From positions 7,256,679 through 7,320,678 of the forward strand of contig JAUIZM010000012.1 of assembly GCA_030848705.1 (NCBI GenBank): DNA of 64,000 bases, in the 5' to 3' direction. The notes beneath the pieces were generated by a model. That model was not told the origin of the DNA and made no database searches. It was given only the letters and a program-made list of their open reading frames with translations. The stretch's first letter is position 1, and every line of letters starts with the position of its first letter. This document shows positions 36,540 to 49,294 of the stretch, one piece after another. Both the position numbers and the translations under genes were made by a program. The DNA is from Heracleum sosnowskyi (taxonomy: Eukaryota > Streptophyta > Magnoliopsida > Apiales > Apiaceae).

Positions 36540-37078
36540 TTAACCACACAAAAATTCTAGAAGCTCGTTGGAATTTATAAAGTGAGCATTCAAACTCCAC
36601 AAGTCTTCTAGAAGCTCATCGCTAACACTTATGTGGTGTAGTAGATGGCTGCAGTTAGGACAGGTTCTATTACTTTCCAACCTGGGACCAATACAACTGC
36701 TATGGAATCTATGTCCACAAGGCAATTGACTGAAGACCATCCCGACCTTCAGATCATCCATGCACATGGAACACGTGATCACTTCTTCTATGTCTCTTCC
36801 GATGTATGTTTCTACATCTGACGTTAGAAAATAGAGTGTTAGCCTCAAATTTGTAACCTGAATCAATGTTTCCTTCAACGTTCCGTAGATAGCCAAATGC
36901 TCCGCATGCTTTAGTATCTTATCAACCAAATCTTGTCTTGCAGTAAAATCAGCCACGGGAGGCCTTACCTTCTTCGACACTTGTTTTCCGAACCTATCTT
37001 TACACTTCAACGGGAATTCACTGAGCTCATCAAAAGAGAATGTACAAGTTGGAACCTTATGATGAACGGTGTTTGCCA
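36540..37078 (-). pseudogene. RING-H2 finger gene fragment lacking its start
   Basis: The open frame reads from about 37078 to the stop at 36540 without an ATG; a stop lies just upstream. Near its C-terminal third it encodes a full RING-H2 finger of E3 ubiquitin ligases: CSMCMDDL, then LPCGHRFHSSCI and TCPNC. N-terminal to it is FPLKCKDRFGKQVSKKVRPP and a helical region. The finger is intact, but the N terminus and promoter are missing or in an unrecognised upstream exon. It sits between the two P450 genes on the same strand, unrelated to them. Either a 3' exon of a gene whose first exon I cannot see, or a captured fragment. Confidence 0.65.
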
Positions 37079-37824
37079 GTCAACATTGCACGCATTTTAA
37101 TGTAACAACGTTAACTTTAATTTCAACCACAAAAAATGAGATAGTAGGTGACAAATAAGTATAATATATAAATGTGTGGTTGAGATAATCTTAAATGAAT
37201 GCTATAAAAGGGAGGTTCATTCTTTTTGGGACATCCTAAAAAGGAAACTGGTGCAAACAAAATAGGACGGAGGGAGTAGATAACTTGCAATCCCCCTTCA
37301 TCTGTATGAATTACATTATTTACCATACAGAAATTTGTTGTCATTCTGAGATTCACACTACATGTTTGTTGTTGTTGGTCAGTAAACGATTCTCTACCCA
37401 TATCAATGAAACTTTTCGTAAACATGCTTATGTTAATTCTGTAACCATCGATACCATAACCTTTTAGGATTCGACTATTTTGCAATCCAGGATTTTAAAA
37501 ATTCTGAGTAAGAATAGGGAATTGATTATTGCAACCAGGCTGTAGGCTAGAGATACAGAGCGACCAAAGATCTCCGGTAAGCTTTCATGAAATTGTACTA
37601 ATGTACGTCACTTATAAAACATAAGTGAACAAATATGTATACATAAAGACGTACAGGTTGTAAACAAGTTATGATCAAGAAAAGAGGCGCATGCATGCAC
37701 ACCAGAGGCTCATTGCTGTCAGCCACTTTATTCTGTTGATGCATTTACTAGATAATTGCTGAGTTTTTGATGGGTAGAATCGAAACATCAGAGCTTATAT
37801 ACCTCCGGTAGCTAACAATTTGCA

Positions 37825-39749
37825 CTAGAGCCTGTGCAATATCATTGGAGCTCCATATTGGGGTTGAAGTGTAACAATAGGAAAAGGAGCGTGTTTATAG
37901 TGTGGCGAAATTTCAAATTTGAAAGTCTTTAGGATCATTGAAACCGCCATTTTTGCTTCAGTCATCGCAAAGTTCTGTGCAATGCATATTCGGGGACCCC
38001 CTCCAAATGGGATATAAGAGAATTTGCCCTTTGTTGCACCCTGAACTCCTTCAGCAAATCGTTGCGGATTGAATACATGAGCATCTGTGCCCCATAGTTC
38101 TTGGTCATAGTGAAGTACGAGTATTGGCACCGTCAATCCCATTCCTGCTGGAATATTAAAGTCTCCTAGTTTCGCGTTCTGAGGAGTATCACGAATGAGC
38201 AAAGCTGCAGGAGGATACAACCTTAGCACCTCCTGTAATACCATTGTTACCTACAGTCAAGGAGTTAAAAACATTTAGCTGAATACAATTAATTTATTTG
38301 GAGTAGATATGTCGAATTCTTACTATTTTGAGACGGTTTAGTGCGTCGAAGTCAGGAGTATTGTCACCAAAAACTTGTAAAACTTCTTCTCTTGCTTGAG
38401 TTTGCCATTCTGGATGTAAACCCAACAAAATCATTGTCCATACAAGTAAATTTGATGTTGTGTCCGACCCTGCAAAAAAAAATACTTGGCACTCGTCTAT
38501 CACCTCTTGGATGCTCAATCCTATGCCATGTTCTTTGATCTCTTCGGAATTTGATTTCATCAAAATACCAAGCAAGTCATTTTTACTGACTTCAGTTTCC
38601 ATTGCCTTCGCTCTTTTAGTGATGATGCCACTTAGTAGAGCCTGTAATTCTTCGCAGACTTGCTTCATTCTCTTGTTTGCTTTTGTCGGAATGTACCTAA
38701 CCATAGCAGTGACAGTTATGATAATACATCACAAAAATTGCTAAACTCTACGCGTATTTTATCATGCTTGCAGGTACTTGAATGTTACCTATATCCGGGG
38801 GTAAAACTAAATTTGAGAATATGAAGTGCTAGATCAACTTGCTCTCTCTGCAGGAGAACTATCTTTCTTCTTTCTTCATGGCTACTTCCACTGAATGCTG
38901 TTCGAGAAATGATATCCCCAGACAAATCTTGAAGATGAGGCCATACATCAACCTCTAGTGAACTTCCTTCCGTGAAGCCAAGCTTTTCCCATTTGTTGAT
39001 CATCTCACCACAACATATATGTATTGCTGGTACCATATTCTACCAAAGGTGAACGATATTAATTTCACCAAACCACTGTATATTAATGATTGTAATTCTT
39101 TATATTAAATTAAAATCGCTGTAGTAGTTTGCTTGTGTGTTTTCTGGTTGATCAGAAGTTACCTTCAACTTTTCTAGGTGGAACGCTGGGTTAATTAATC
39201 TTCGATGCTTACTCCATCGATCACCCTCAGTGTCCAAAAGGCCACCCGCAATGAAGTTACCAAGCGGATTTGGACGTGGCTTTTGGAATACACGAGGCTT
39301 TGTTATAACCTCTTTGATTAGTTCAGGATCAACGACGTTTATTCTGGGGTACGTTCCCCACCACATATATGATTTCTTACCTAAAATTCAAGGCAATATA
39401 AATTCTAAAGGACGCGGAAACTGCAAAATGAAGAACTCTTTTACTATAAGAAATTATGAATAAGCATACCAAATTTGGTCATAAGATGGTGGACATAAGG
39501 CAAAGCATGCACCGCCACATTATCGGAGAACTTGATCTCTTTGGGTTGCTTCTCTGCTACTATGCTCGCGTACTCTCCCATGTCCCCGAGAAAAATCCTG
39601 TAGGCATTTCCTTTGAAACCTTGCTCTTTTAGGTACTTCTCTAGCTTCTTCGGTTTGAGCCATAGCCAGTTCAATGCTCCGAAGAATGGACGAACAAATG
39701 CTGCTGCAGCAATTGATATTATTACCAAAAGTACTTGGCTCACATCCAT
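37825..39749 (-). CDS. CYP72A-family cytochrome P450, copy 2
   Basis: Tandem paralogue of copy 1. Exons (minus): 39749-39470, 39380-39163, 39039-38789, 38696-38324, 38250-37825. Exon lengths equal those of copy 1 except exon 3, which has one extra codon (FSGSSHEER). GT-AG borders and matching phases give 515 aa. Start ATG at 39749, anchor in residues 5-22, LNWLWLKPKKLEKYLKEQG, I-helix AGSDTT in exon 4, EVLRLYPP in exon 5, heme Cys463. The heme loop reads FGGGPRICIA: the last Gly of the FxxGxRxCxG signature (position 465) is Ala, while copy 1 has Gly. Otherwise intact. The proteins are roughly 80% alike by eye and the introns have diverged, so the duplication is moderately old. Confidence 0.94.
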
Positions 39750-39789
39750 TTTCAATGGCTAATAATAAATTTTAGCACTATATGAAGGG

Positions 39790-40820
39790 TTTTGAAGTGT
39801 ACTTTATTGTTTGTATTTCACTGTCACTAGTATCTTATGTAATGAACTCGGCCGGCATTGGTAGTCGAGACAATTTACAAATAGACAGACTTTTTCAATA
39901 GATTTTGACGGCATAAATTGGATGGTTTTCATGTTTGTTCCAATGTCGTCAAGAAATCGTTGTCTGATGTTTGATAATTGCTGTACATCCAAGCGGACAT
40001 TTTGAGGTTTTGACGGCCGGGAGACAAAAACAGCCTAATATTTTACTAAATAAAAGGGTTAAATATCAAAGTGATAACTGAAGTGAAGACCATATATCAT
40101 TTTCATCATTGATCTCAATGGGGTATCGTTTCAATCACTAAAGTCATCATAAACATCAAATAGATAACTCTAAATATGTGTTCGAAAAGTAAAAATAACT
40201 TTTCTCGAGTTCTACACATATTTTGTTCAATACTACTGCAACCAAATGAAAAGTTATGAATTCTAGTAATTGTTAGAAATTGTTATTCCGCAAATTCAAA
40301 TTTTTTAACTCTGCACAGCTACATGCACTCTTTAGTGAATCACCAACTCCAACGAGTGAACCACGAGAGATTGCATATACCTGCAATTTTGTATAGACTT
40401 GATCCAATAACTTGACCACCAGGAATCTGGACAACACAAACATCTCGAATTGCAGTGCTATATCTATGTCTTACTGTATGAGTTATGAGCAGTTTGTACA
40501 ACATAAGAACAAGTTGCTTTTATCTACTGCTGCTCTCCAGTCGATGGAATTAAAAAAGTCGAATCCAAGTTGACGTAAAATTTCGAATTTGTTGAACTTA
40601 TTGGTTCTTAATCTCATCCACAGGTTGATATAATGTTTTTGATATGATAAGAGAAACTACAGCTATATACTGAAATTGATTATCCCACTTGAAATTCCTT
40701 CCAGGAAGTACTAATATGATCATATTTACAGTTCTGTTTTTTCCACATTGGCTTTGGATATACTCCTTGATCACTTGTAAATTGAAGATTAACCTTTATT
40801 GAACAAATTAAAAACATTAC
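39790..40820. other. Upstream region of CYP72A copy 2 and intergenic DNA
   Basis: 39800-40000 shares blocks with the upstream region of copy 1 (CACTAGTATCTTATGT, GGCATTGGTA, GATAATTGCT.TACAT, GCGGAC), so about 200 bp of promoter was included in the tandem duplication. The rest has no recognisable gene. Confidence 0.65.
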
Positions 40821-43800
40821 GGGTTAATGATCTAGTTGGTCACTGAAGTCGGCTCAATGTATAAAGTTGGTCACTGAACTGAAATTGGACTCAAACAGAT
40901 CACTAACTTGAATTAATTATTAATTCCGTTAAATGGATTGAATTTTCTAAACAGAAGTTGCTGACGTGTTATCCACGTGGCTAATACGTCTGCTTGTTCA
41001 GTTATTGGATACTTATATGAATTATCTACCGCCTATAAATACAGGCATATTGGTTTAATTCAATATCGAATATTCAATACCAAAAGATCATGTTATAGCA
41101 GCATATAAGATAATATCCACTGTGTACAAAATATTAAACTGCTAACAAAAGTAACATCCAAATAAAACTAATAACGAAGGTTTACTAATAAAGCAAAATA
41201 ATATAAGCTACATCTAAATGAACTTAAAAGTCTTGATTAAGGTCTTCACCATTTCCTTCCCTGGTTGTACATTTTTCACCATTCATGCTTCGCTTGGTAG
41301 TCACACAGCTAGAAATTGAAGTCTGAGTAGACAATACAGAGTTCCTTTGTCTTGGAGCTATCTTCAAATCAGATGCTTGAGATGATGTGGTTTTAGTCCT
41401 CCAAGGTGTACATGCTTTTTTCTTTGGTTTGTATGTCCTTTTTGGCTTATCTGTTGGTTCAGTCACAATTGGGGCAGTCTCTTTTGTCTTTCCTTTGTCT
41501 TTGCTAGATTCTTTAGCTGGAGTTGGATTTGGACACTTGTTTTTCCTGTGTCCAGTTCCACCACACACACTGCAATGAATGATTCTTGTGGTAGTATACC
41601 TTAGTATATCTGAACCTTGATGAACTGGTTGGCTTACCCTGCTCCTGTTACCTCCCTCCCATTCTTCTCTTCTCCGGAGTTTTTTTGGACGACCTCTCAA
41701 TTTCTTTGGAATATCAGGTGACAATAATGGATCAGTGGTCTGAAATTCCCAGAACTCCTCTTCTTTTATGACCTCTAGAGGTTGACTATAAGACTTTAAG
41801 TACCTATCCCTTTTAAAAAAATCAGAAACAAAGTTGATTGGTTGTTGCCTGCTATCTTTCATTGCATTTTCCAGGCCCTATAGACAAGTAACACATATAA
41901 ATTATTAACATTCAACAATCAGTTATTGCATATACATAGATAGAACTGGACAAATATGTTCTGCAACAGGGAATGTACCTTTTGTTGATCGCTTATGATT
42001 GTAAAACCATAGCCATCACCAATATTTAAATCATCTACCAGCAGCTCCAAAAACCATCTCCACGAGTCTGTACTCTCACTCTCCACTATAGAAAATGCCA
42101 CCGGATACATCTGATTATTACCGTCTCGTCCCATAGCCGATAGTAATTGGCCTCCACACACCGTCTTTAAAAAACAACCATCCAACTCTAACACAGGTCT
42201 ACAACCAAGTTTCCAACCCTCCTTGAGCATGACAGCATACATACATTCTTTTAAACTTGGCAGGAGAATCCATATCCATCCTAGTAGTACTAATTTTGAT
42301 TGTATTCTTAGGATTCACACTTAGTACTTCATTGGCAAAATCTCTCACTCTAGCATAATGTTCTTTGAGACTATCATAAACCCCCTCTAATGCAACTTTC
42401 CTGACTCTAATACATTTAATTCTTAGAACCTCTATCTCCATTTCTTGTTTAATAACCTCAATCATGTCTTTAATTTTCCATTGAGGATCTTTTCTTATTC
42501 GATCACCGTACTTTCCTGTCAAGTACTTAACCGTGACATGCTTGTTCGTATAGGGCTTCGTGCAACAGTGACTATCTACCAAGGTCTTAATTTGGACATT
42601 CTCAGAATTTTTAATTTTCGTGCACCATATATAGTATAGAATGGACATCCTTCCTCACATATGACTTGACACCTCTGAGAATCATTTTTTGCAAAGTAGA
42701 CAACTCTCCTTTCATTTAGACCATACTGTCTAATAGTGGTCCTAAATTCATCCATCTACAAAAATTTCAGACCTGTTTCAAACTTTATGGTTCCCTCTTT
42801 ATCATGTCCTTGTTTAAAAAGTTTTTCTCTTCTCCTTCTTTTATTCTTAACCAAATTATCCCCAATAAACCCTTTCCTGGTAATTTCATCTTCAGACGAC
42901 GAATCAATCGATCTCAATTCATCACTCTTAAAGCTAGACTCATTAAAGCTAGACTCATGACTACTAACATCCCTAAACTTCTCGCTAGCCAATTGCTCCT
43001 TAAATACCTTCTGTGATTGCCTACATTCATTTAGTTCTTCATCACTACTATTACCAAGACTAGAGCAGTCATCTTCACTTGATTCAGTCTCACTAAAGTA
43101 ATCACTATCATTATCACTAATACTTCCATCATTAGTTATTTCATTTTCAGTATCAAACATCGGAGAAGCGAAGTCGAAATAATGGTCTATATAAAGATCT
43201 ATCCTACCGTAGGGTTTCGACACATCAACTACCTCTCTAACAGACTCATCATCCCATCATTAAAAGTATGATCATTTGTTTTAAAATAAACAAGAGATGA
43301 AGAATCATAACCAAACTCCTTACCAAAATCCTCCAAATCCCGAAAGGAGAACTCATCTGTGTCAATCATCACCGTATCCACCTTCCCACCCCTATAGCTC
43401 GGTTTGATAATGTCCAAAAGACCATGATGATATATATAAACACTAACCTTTGTTGACATCCTGTCAAAATCGAAAGAACTAATTGATATGATATGCAATC
43501 GATATGATATGCAATCGATGAAAACTTGTTAATACATACCTTCAAGATGAATCGTCAATTTCTAATTTTCGAAGTAAGGTTTTACTTCCCCCAATTCAAT
43601 TGCAATGTAAACTGTACTCTAATCGTATGGTTTATTTTCGTTATATTTCAAGTTTAATAGTTCTTAAACCAGGCTTTGATTAAACTTTAGTTAATTGACT
43701 GTAGTTAAGCGCAGAGCTTTGGTTAGCCACATGGATAACATGTCAGCAACTTCCGTTTAAAAAAGTCAACCAATTTAACGGAGTTAATAACTGATTCAAG

Positions 43801-43851
43801 TTAGTGACCTGTTTGAGTCCAATTTTCAGTGACCAACTAGATCATTAACCC
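40821..43851 (-). mobile_element. MuDR-like MULE with broken transposase gene
   Basis: TIRs of about 200 bp begin GGGTTAATGATCTAGTTGGT at both ends. An exact direct repeat AAAACATTAC flanks them (40811-40820 and 43852-43861); 10 bp is slightly longer than the usual 9. The left TIR carries an extra 35 or so bases that repeat GTTGGTCACTGAA. Inside is a PB1-MULE-CCHC type transposase gene on the minus strand. Long near-identical TIRs and a perfect duplication point to fairly recent insertion, but the transposase is defective, so movement needed help from another copy. Confidence 0.92.
41224..43459 (-). pseudogene. MULE transposase (PB1-like N terminus, catalytic domain, CCHC knuckle), defective
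   Basis: Read on the minus strand. A PB1-like region (STKVSVYIYHHG..YRGGKVD) ends at about 43265 with a frameshift. Next is an acidic Ser/Asp/Glu linker to 42770, then an in-frame TAG, then the zf-MULE-like part (MDEFRTTIRQYGLNERRVVY, CEEGCPFY) with another frameshift near 42610. A TATG duplication near 42238 shifts the frame before LGCRPVLELDGCFLK and FTIISDQQK, the first two Asp motifs of the DDE domain. An intron (donor after SDQQK at about 41974, acceptor at about 41886) leads to GLENAMKDSRQQP. There the catalytic Glu and the SWIM finger are missing, joined directly to the C terminus with GRPKKLRRR and a CxxC..GHRKNKC knuckle. At least four lesions: dead as a transposase. Confidence 0.86.
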
Positions 43852-44098
43852 AAAACATTACAGTACTAGATTTAACTTGAGCCATTCACACCATCAGTAT
43901 TGGTACAAGTTACACAATCGTATTGAACACAAGCACAGCCTGTGTGCGCCCTTTATTTTGTCAATTTACTGCAAAATGCTATATTCATTAAGTTCATACT
44001 CGTCCAGGAGCTGCAACAACCTCTTGTACATTAGTAGCATACCATTCACATTGGGTGAGAGTATCGAGCTCGTCTAGTGAGATTAGTAGGCTGGAAAC

Positions 44099-47000
44099 TC
44101 AGATGCTAGCACTAGGATTCGGATCTTGCAATCCACAAACCATATTAGCAGGCACGGCTATGTCAATCATCTTAGGATAGGCCAAGTTCAAGTCTGCAAA
44201 GATAGAGCACACTTATTGTATGTTTTTTTTGGGGGGGGGGGGGGGGGGGGGGTGAAAGTTCTGTATGTTAAGTTTTCAGAATAAAAAGAGTTGTGAATGC
44301 TTACTTTCCATGATCTTCGTGAAAGTTTCCTGCAAAAGTAAATTTTTCCATAAATTATACAAAACATTCTAATAATCATTAGCTAAAAATAACATGATAA
44401 TCATTATAAATGTACATTTTTGGTATATATTGAAAGTGACTTTAACAGAAAATCTGTGTTAATCAAAGCAGTAAAAGTATCAGAAAGTTCATCCATTACA
44501 ATTTACATATGCATCTTTGATAAAACATTATTCATATTAATATAGACAACCCATAACGAAGAAAGAATGAAGAAAAGTAGAATCATCCGCAGAACTTTAG
44601 AGAAGAAACGGTAATATAACATAAAGATGGTGGCAATGATACTGTCCTTCTAAGATATTTTCTTTTCCGGATATCGGATTCATATTACAATAAATAAAAG
44701 TCAGTACAGAATGCGTCACTGTAAAAAACACTTCACAAATCTAGATTCTAACTATCAAAAGAAACGATATATAAGTTACACTTCAAAACAACATCCAATT
44801 CAGAGTACTATATTGGAAAAAAAATGACACAGTTAGCAGTCAGAAGTTAGAGAATCACCTCATCTTTCGTCAGACGAGCATTATATTGCATCTCCTCTCC
44901 CACAGTACTTACCTGAAAAAAACATAAAGTTAGCCAAACAGCAACTTCCTAAATTAAACATACTACAACTGATGGCATTAGATGTAGACTTACGGTGAAG
45001 CCTTTGTAGTCATGAGCAGGACACACCAATGTATCTTTGGGCAATGTAAATATCTGTTCCATCATGATATAATAGAAATAAACAACAAAGAAAAGATTGA
45101 AAATATTAGACTGCCTTTTTTTACTTCTTTAATAAAAAAAACTTATGATAATTAAATCCCTGCCTGTGAATGCACCGACTTATACAGCTGTACTGAACTT
45201 CCCCCCTGCAATGAAATTTGTTATAATTAGATAAGATACCAGACACCACACTTCAGTAGTTATACACCAGACCGCTATAGATGTAGTAATCAGATCAATA
45301 ATCTATGTATTAAAAAAAATGCTCTTTAAAAACCCTGCAAAAGCAACGCTTAGTACATATTACTTCATAATTTTGTGAGTTGCATCAATTCAAAGTGTAA
45401 GATGTGTTTGAATTAATTGGAAGTTCTGATAGTACTCATCTAAGTACTACCTAGTACAACAGCACACAACATGTACAGCTGATCAGGCAGTGATCTGATT
45501 TCTAGTATGTCATGAAGATGATTTATATAATACAAAATGTTCATGATTCGCCCTCTAGTCATGGTAATTATAATAAGATATGACCCCTGAATGTTCTGAT
45601 ACGCCCTATAAAATTTTAAAAAAAGTACATGAACCAAAAGGTAAGAATTTTCCTCAAGAAAATACACCTGAAAATCAGTTCTTCCACATCCACGTATCAA
45701 TAGAGCATCACCTGTGAAAGCCATCCTTGGTTGAGGCTGATTAGGTCCATTGCCAGTGACGTACGTAACACAACCTAACGTATGACCCGGAGTACTGCGG
45801 ACCTAAATTTGAAACAAAAGCTTTTACAAAGTTGATTGGATAAAATTGACGAGCTTCATAGCAGCATGTATATGCAAACATTGACTCCCTATAGAGCACT
45901 TTCCAATATATTGTTAATTGTGCCCTATACTTACTCTAAATATAAATCCCCCAATCTAACATCACTAATTGCATTTCTTAAAAATATAGAGTTATAACCT
46001 TGTAAGGTCGTTTCTATACCTCTATACTCAGATTCTGATCACTGCTCTTCCATAGTAGTTACTGTTTATTACTACTTAAGTGATAACAAATATCATGAGA
46101 ACTGAGATTTGACACATACTTCTACATATTCAGTTCCATAATGCAGATTTACTTTATTTCGTAAAATGACTTTTTTAGTACCTGCTTAATACTGGGTAAC
46201 GTGTCACATTTTAGAAGAAAAACCATACCCCATCACCAAGTATTACTTACACTATCCGAATTACCAAGTGAATTTTAAAAGTGAAAATAAACCTGCTACC
46301 TGACTTGCTAATTATACCAATCAACTTGAAAGACAACAAATCAATATAAAACATATGCTGGCTTACCTCTAAGAAAAGATCCCCAAAAAAGATTTTGTCA
46401 CCAGGTTCAACCAACCAATCAGCTTTACCATTGCTTGCTCTAGAAATTACAGATTTCACACCAGGGACCTTAGTCTGCTTAAAGTATTATAAACTAACAA
46501 TGAGTACATGGGGGGTGAAGATCATTAGTAAACGAAACAAAGAAAAAGGTATCACCTTAATTAAGCCAGTCCCAGTAACATGATCAGCATGCACATGAGT
46601 ATTCAGGGCATATATAAGCTTTAGACCTAGATCTTTGATAAGAGCGAGATCCCTTTCAACTGTCTTGTCTACTGGATCAATCAACTGCATACAACAAGAT
46701 AAAAACCAGTTGGCATGTACTAAATTTAGAAATCAACAAAGTAAGACATACATGAATCCCACAAATTTATTAGCTAACTTAATGTGAACTCTTAGTACTG
46801 ATGAAGTGGTATATTTATATCTAATCTAGTTATATGTTATGTCATAGCTTAGCCGGTAAGTTTATAACATTCATCCAGATTCATATCTAAATTTTGTATT
46901 TTCCCCCTAATCTTTAAGAATTAACTACATTTTACACAATATGTTTTTATTTTTTCACTACTAGACAAATCCTGGATCCATCCCAGTTGACATGGGCATA

Positions 47001-47889
47001 TTGTTGTGGCAGTTGCTAGTTGGACATGGTTACTTACACATAGAAACAACAATTTTGAATCATCAGGTTACAAGTAGCCTCAATAGAACAAAATTCAACT
47101 ACAAATCACCTTATACGTAATAATTTATCACGTAATTAAAGTGAGCAAGAAAATACTAAGCTGACACATTGAAGGCATCTACTCAAACCACTGATCTCTC
47201 ATTCAAAAGTAGCACAGACTACAGCCTACTCCACAAATCTTATTTAGCCAAAATAAGTACCTATGTAGTTATGTGCGATAAAAAACCACCTCAATAGGGA
47301 CAAGAAGATCATACTAATAACCACTTTAGATTGGAATCAACAAATGTACTTCGATATCCCACATTCAGTTTATTCAAAAACTAAAAACCAGGGTGTCAAT
47401 TCTCAACACTATCACACTAGACCCAAAATTTAACTCTAATATCACATTTTACCCTGACAAAACTCGAAAAAAATGAGCCAACACAATCTGATCAACCCGA
47501 AAGTGATCGGAAAAAAATTCCAATAAAATTTCCTTCATCAACATTTTGTTTCTTTTTTAAATCACTACAATAATCATTTTCATCAAATTTAAGCAAGTTT
47601 CAAAAGATATCCATAGTAAATAAAAACAATCAGAATGCTGAGTGAAGAAGAATCTAACCAAAGCAGGCTTTTGAGGGTGAGAAGCATCAGCAAGAAGGTA
47701 AGTATAAGTAGAAGATTCCTTCTCAAACATCTGTCTAAACAGTAACCCTGATGACACACCAGACGACGTCGTATAGAAACAAGAACCCATTCTTGAATTT
47801 GCAGTAATAGTCTTGTTAGAATTCAAGAACCTTGAAAAACCCAATTGGGTGAAATTAGAGATGGGGTTCAAAGATAGTGATCTAAGCAT
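44099..47889 (-). CDS. ETHE1: Persulfide dioxygenase ETHE1 homologue (GLY3), mitochondrial
   Basis: Non-heme iron metallo-beta-lactamase-fold enzyme oxidising glutathione persulfide to sulfite in mitochondrial sulfur/cysteine breakdown. Nine exons (minus): 47889-47659, 46684-46556, 46474-46367, 45802-45668, 45205-45164, 45053-44994, 44912-44859, 44329-44305, 44193-44099. Together they give 292 aa, matching the plant family. Residues 1-48 are Ser/Arg-rich, a probable mitochondrial presequence. Metal ligands are present: THVHADH at 106-112, TPGHT (His163), FTGDALL (Asp188) and PAHDY (His229); RGCGRTDFQ is intact. The intron after exon 5 uses a GC donor (CAG|GCAGGG) with a normal AG acceptor; the others are GT-AG. 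C terminus NMVCGLQDPNPSASI is normal. Functional by all signs. Confidence 0.94.
44231..44252. repeat. Poly-G tract (22 G) in the last intron of ETHE1
   Basis: T8 is followed by G22 between exons 8 and 9, close to the acceptor at 44194. On the transcribed strand it reads as poly-C, partly replacing the usual pyrimidine tract. Confidence 0.9.
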
Positions 47890-48134
47890 TTGAAAGTATA
47901 ATGTATTGCTTTATATATTTAAAGAACAAGAAAGGGTAGATGAAATCAATGGAATAATGAAACGATGGGCATTCACATTGATGACTTCGTCATCGACTAG
48001 GGATGATAATATAAAAAAGTGTTAACAATGGAAGCTGTGTAACAAACTGACAATACACTCAAATGATGGTGTATTCGTGTGTCTAATAAAGTAGTACTTG
48101 TGTGGACAGACAGGAACTGAGAGTATATAATAAC

Positions 48135-49231
48135 TAGGGCTGTTCACGAACCGAGCCGAGTCCAGATTTGAAGTTAACGAGTCGAGCTTCAATTTTTTTC
48201 TGACGAACCGAGTCGAGCTGAGCTTTCTTATCGCACAAAAATATGTGTTCGAGCTCGAGCTCGTTAACTAACGAGCCGAACACGAGTTTTTATCGAACAA
48301 AAACGAGCCGAGCCGCACACGAGCCTTTATCGAACGGCTCGTTAAGACTTAAAATTTTACAAAGAAAGAAGCCTGATATCTTTTGGCCCAACTAAATGAA
48401 ACCTTGTTTTGTTAAGTCCAGCCCAATTCTCCAATTAACTAAACTAAACTGAACCCGACACTCATTCATTTTCCCATTTCTTATCCACGTATATGCACTT
48501 CACACCCCCAAAAATCCAAAACCTATATTCTAAATCCCAATCCAATCGATAGAGACATAGAGTATACACACGCAAATACACAGAGAAAAAGAGTTCGTAA
48601 CTCGTTACTCGTAAGTCCCCATCTTTTACTTATTCACTTCTTTACTTCTTTTTTATTTCAAGATTTTATACTTAAACTTTTACAATTCTTGGAATTTCGA
48701 AAAAGTTTACAATTTTCTGGGTTTTGATTGGTTTTGCATCAAAGGGTAGCCAAGAAAAAGAGATATATTGGTTTTGCTCCTTACGAGTTTTTGATTGTTG
48801 TGATATGATTGGGAAGAAAAGTGTGTTTTTTTTCTGGATATTGGTGATGAATTGGTGGTTGATGTTGGGAGTATGAGGGTTAGACAAGATTGGGATGACT
48901 GTACTGGGATTGGTATGAGAGTTGTTTTTTGAGGTGAGTTTAATAAAGAGGGGTGGCTGTTGTGGTTTCGGTTAAGCAGAAAGAGGGGTGGCCTGTTCTA
49001 GCATTCTGTTTCGAGCTTAAACGAGCCGAACTCGAGCCGAACGAGCTCGAGCCGAGCTCGAGTCGAGTTCGAGTCGAGCTCACTAATAGCTCGGCTCGAG
49101 CTCGTTTTCTTAACGAGCTCGTTTTTATGTTCGAGCTCGAGCTCGAGCTGTTCACGAACCGAGCCGAGTCGAGCCCTTAACGAGCCGAGCTCGAGCTTGT
49201 TCGCGAACAGCTCGGTTCGTGAACAGCCCTA
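48135..49231. mobile_element. Non-autonomous hAT element with CGAGCTCGAG-repeat arms and gene-like core
   Basis: Target duplication ATAATAAC (48127-48134 and 49232-49239). Perfect end repeats TAGGGCTGTTCACGAACCGA. Arms of about 220 bp on each side are arrays of CGAGCTCGAGCC/GAGCCGAG. The 620-bp core (48370-48990) differs in composition: it has a CT-rich leader-like stretch and ACTCGTAAGTCC resembling a splice donor, which suggests a captured 5' end of a host gene. No long ORF. Confidence 0.9.
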
Positions 49232-49294
49232 ATAATAACCACGTTAGCTATATAAGTTGGTTAAAATATTATAAAATAATAGTTGACTATATTA

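Noticed and set aside
37123..37485. 120-codon minus-strand ORF between RING fragment and CYP72A copy 2
   Set aside because: No motif; contains a Stowaway-like end (GGACGGAGGGAGTA), so it is non-coding transposon debris.
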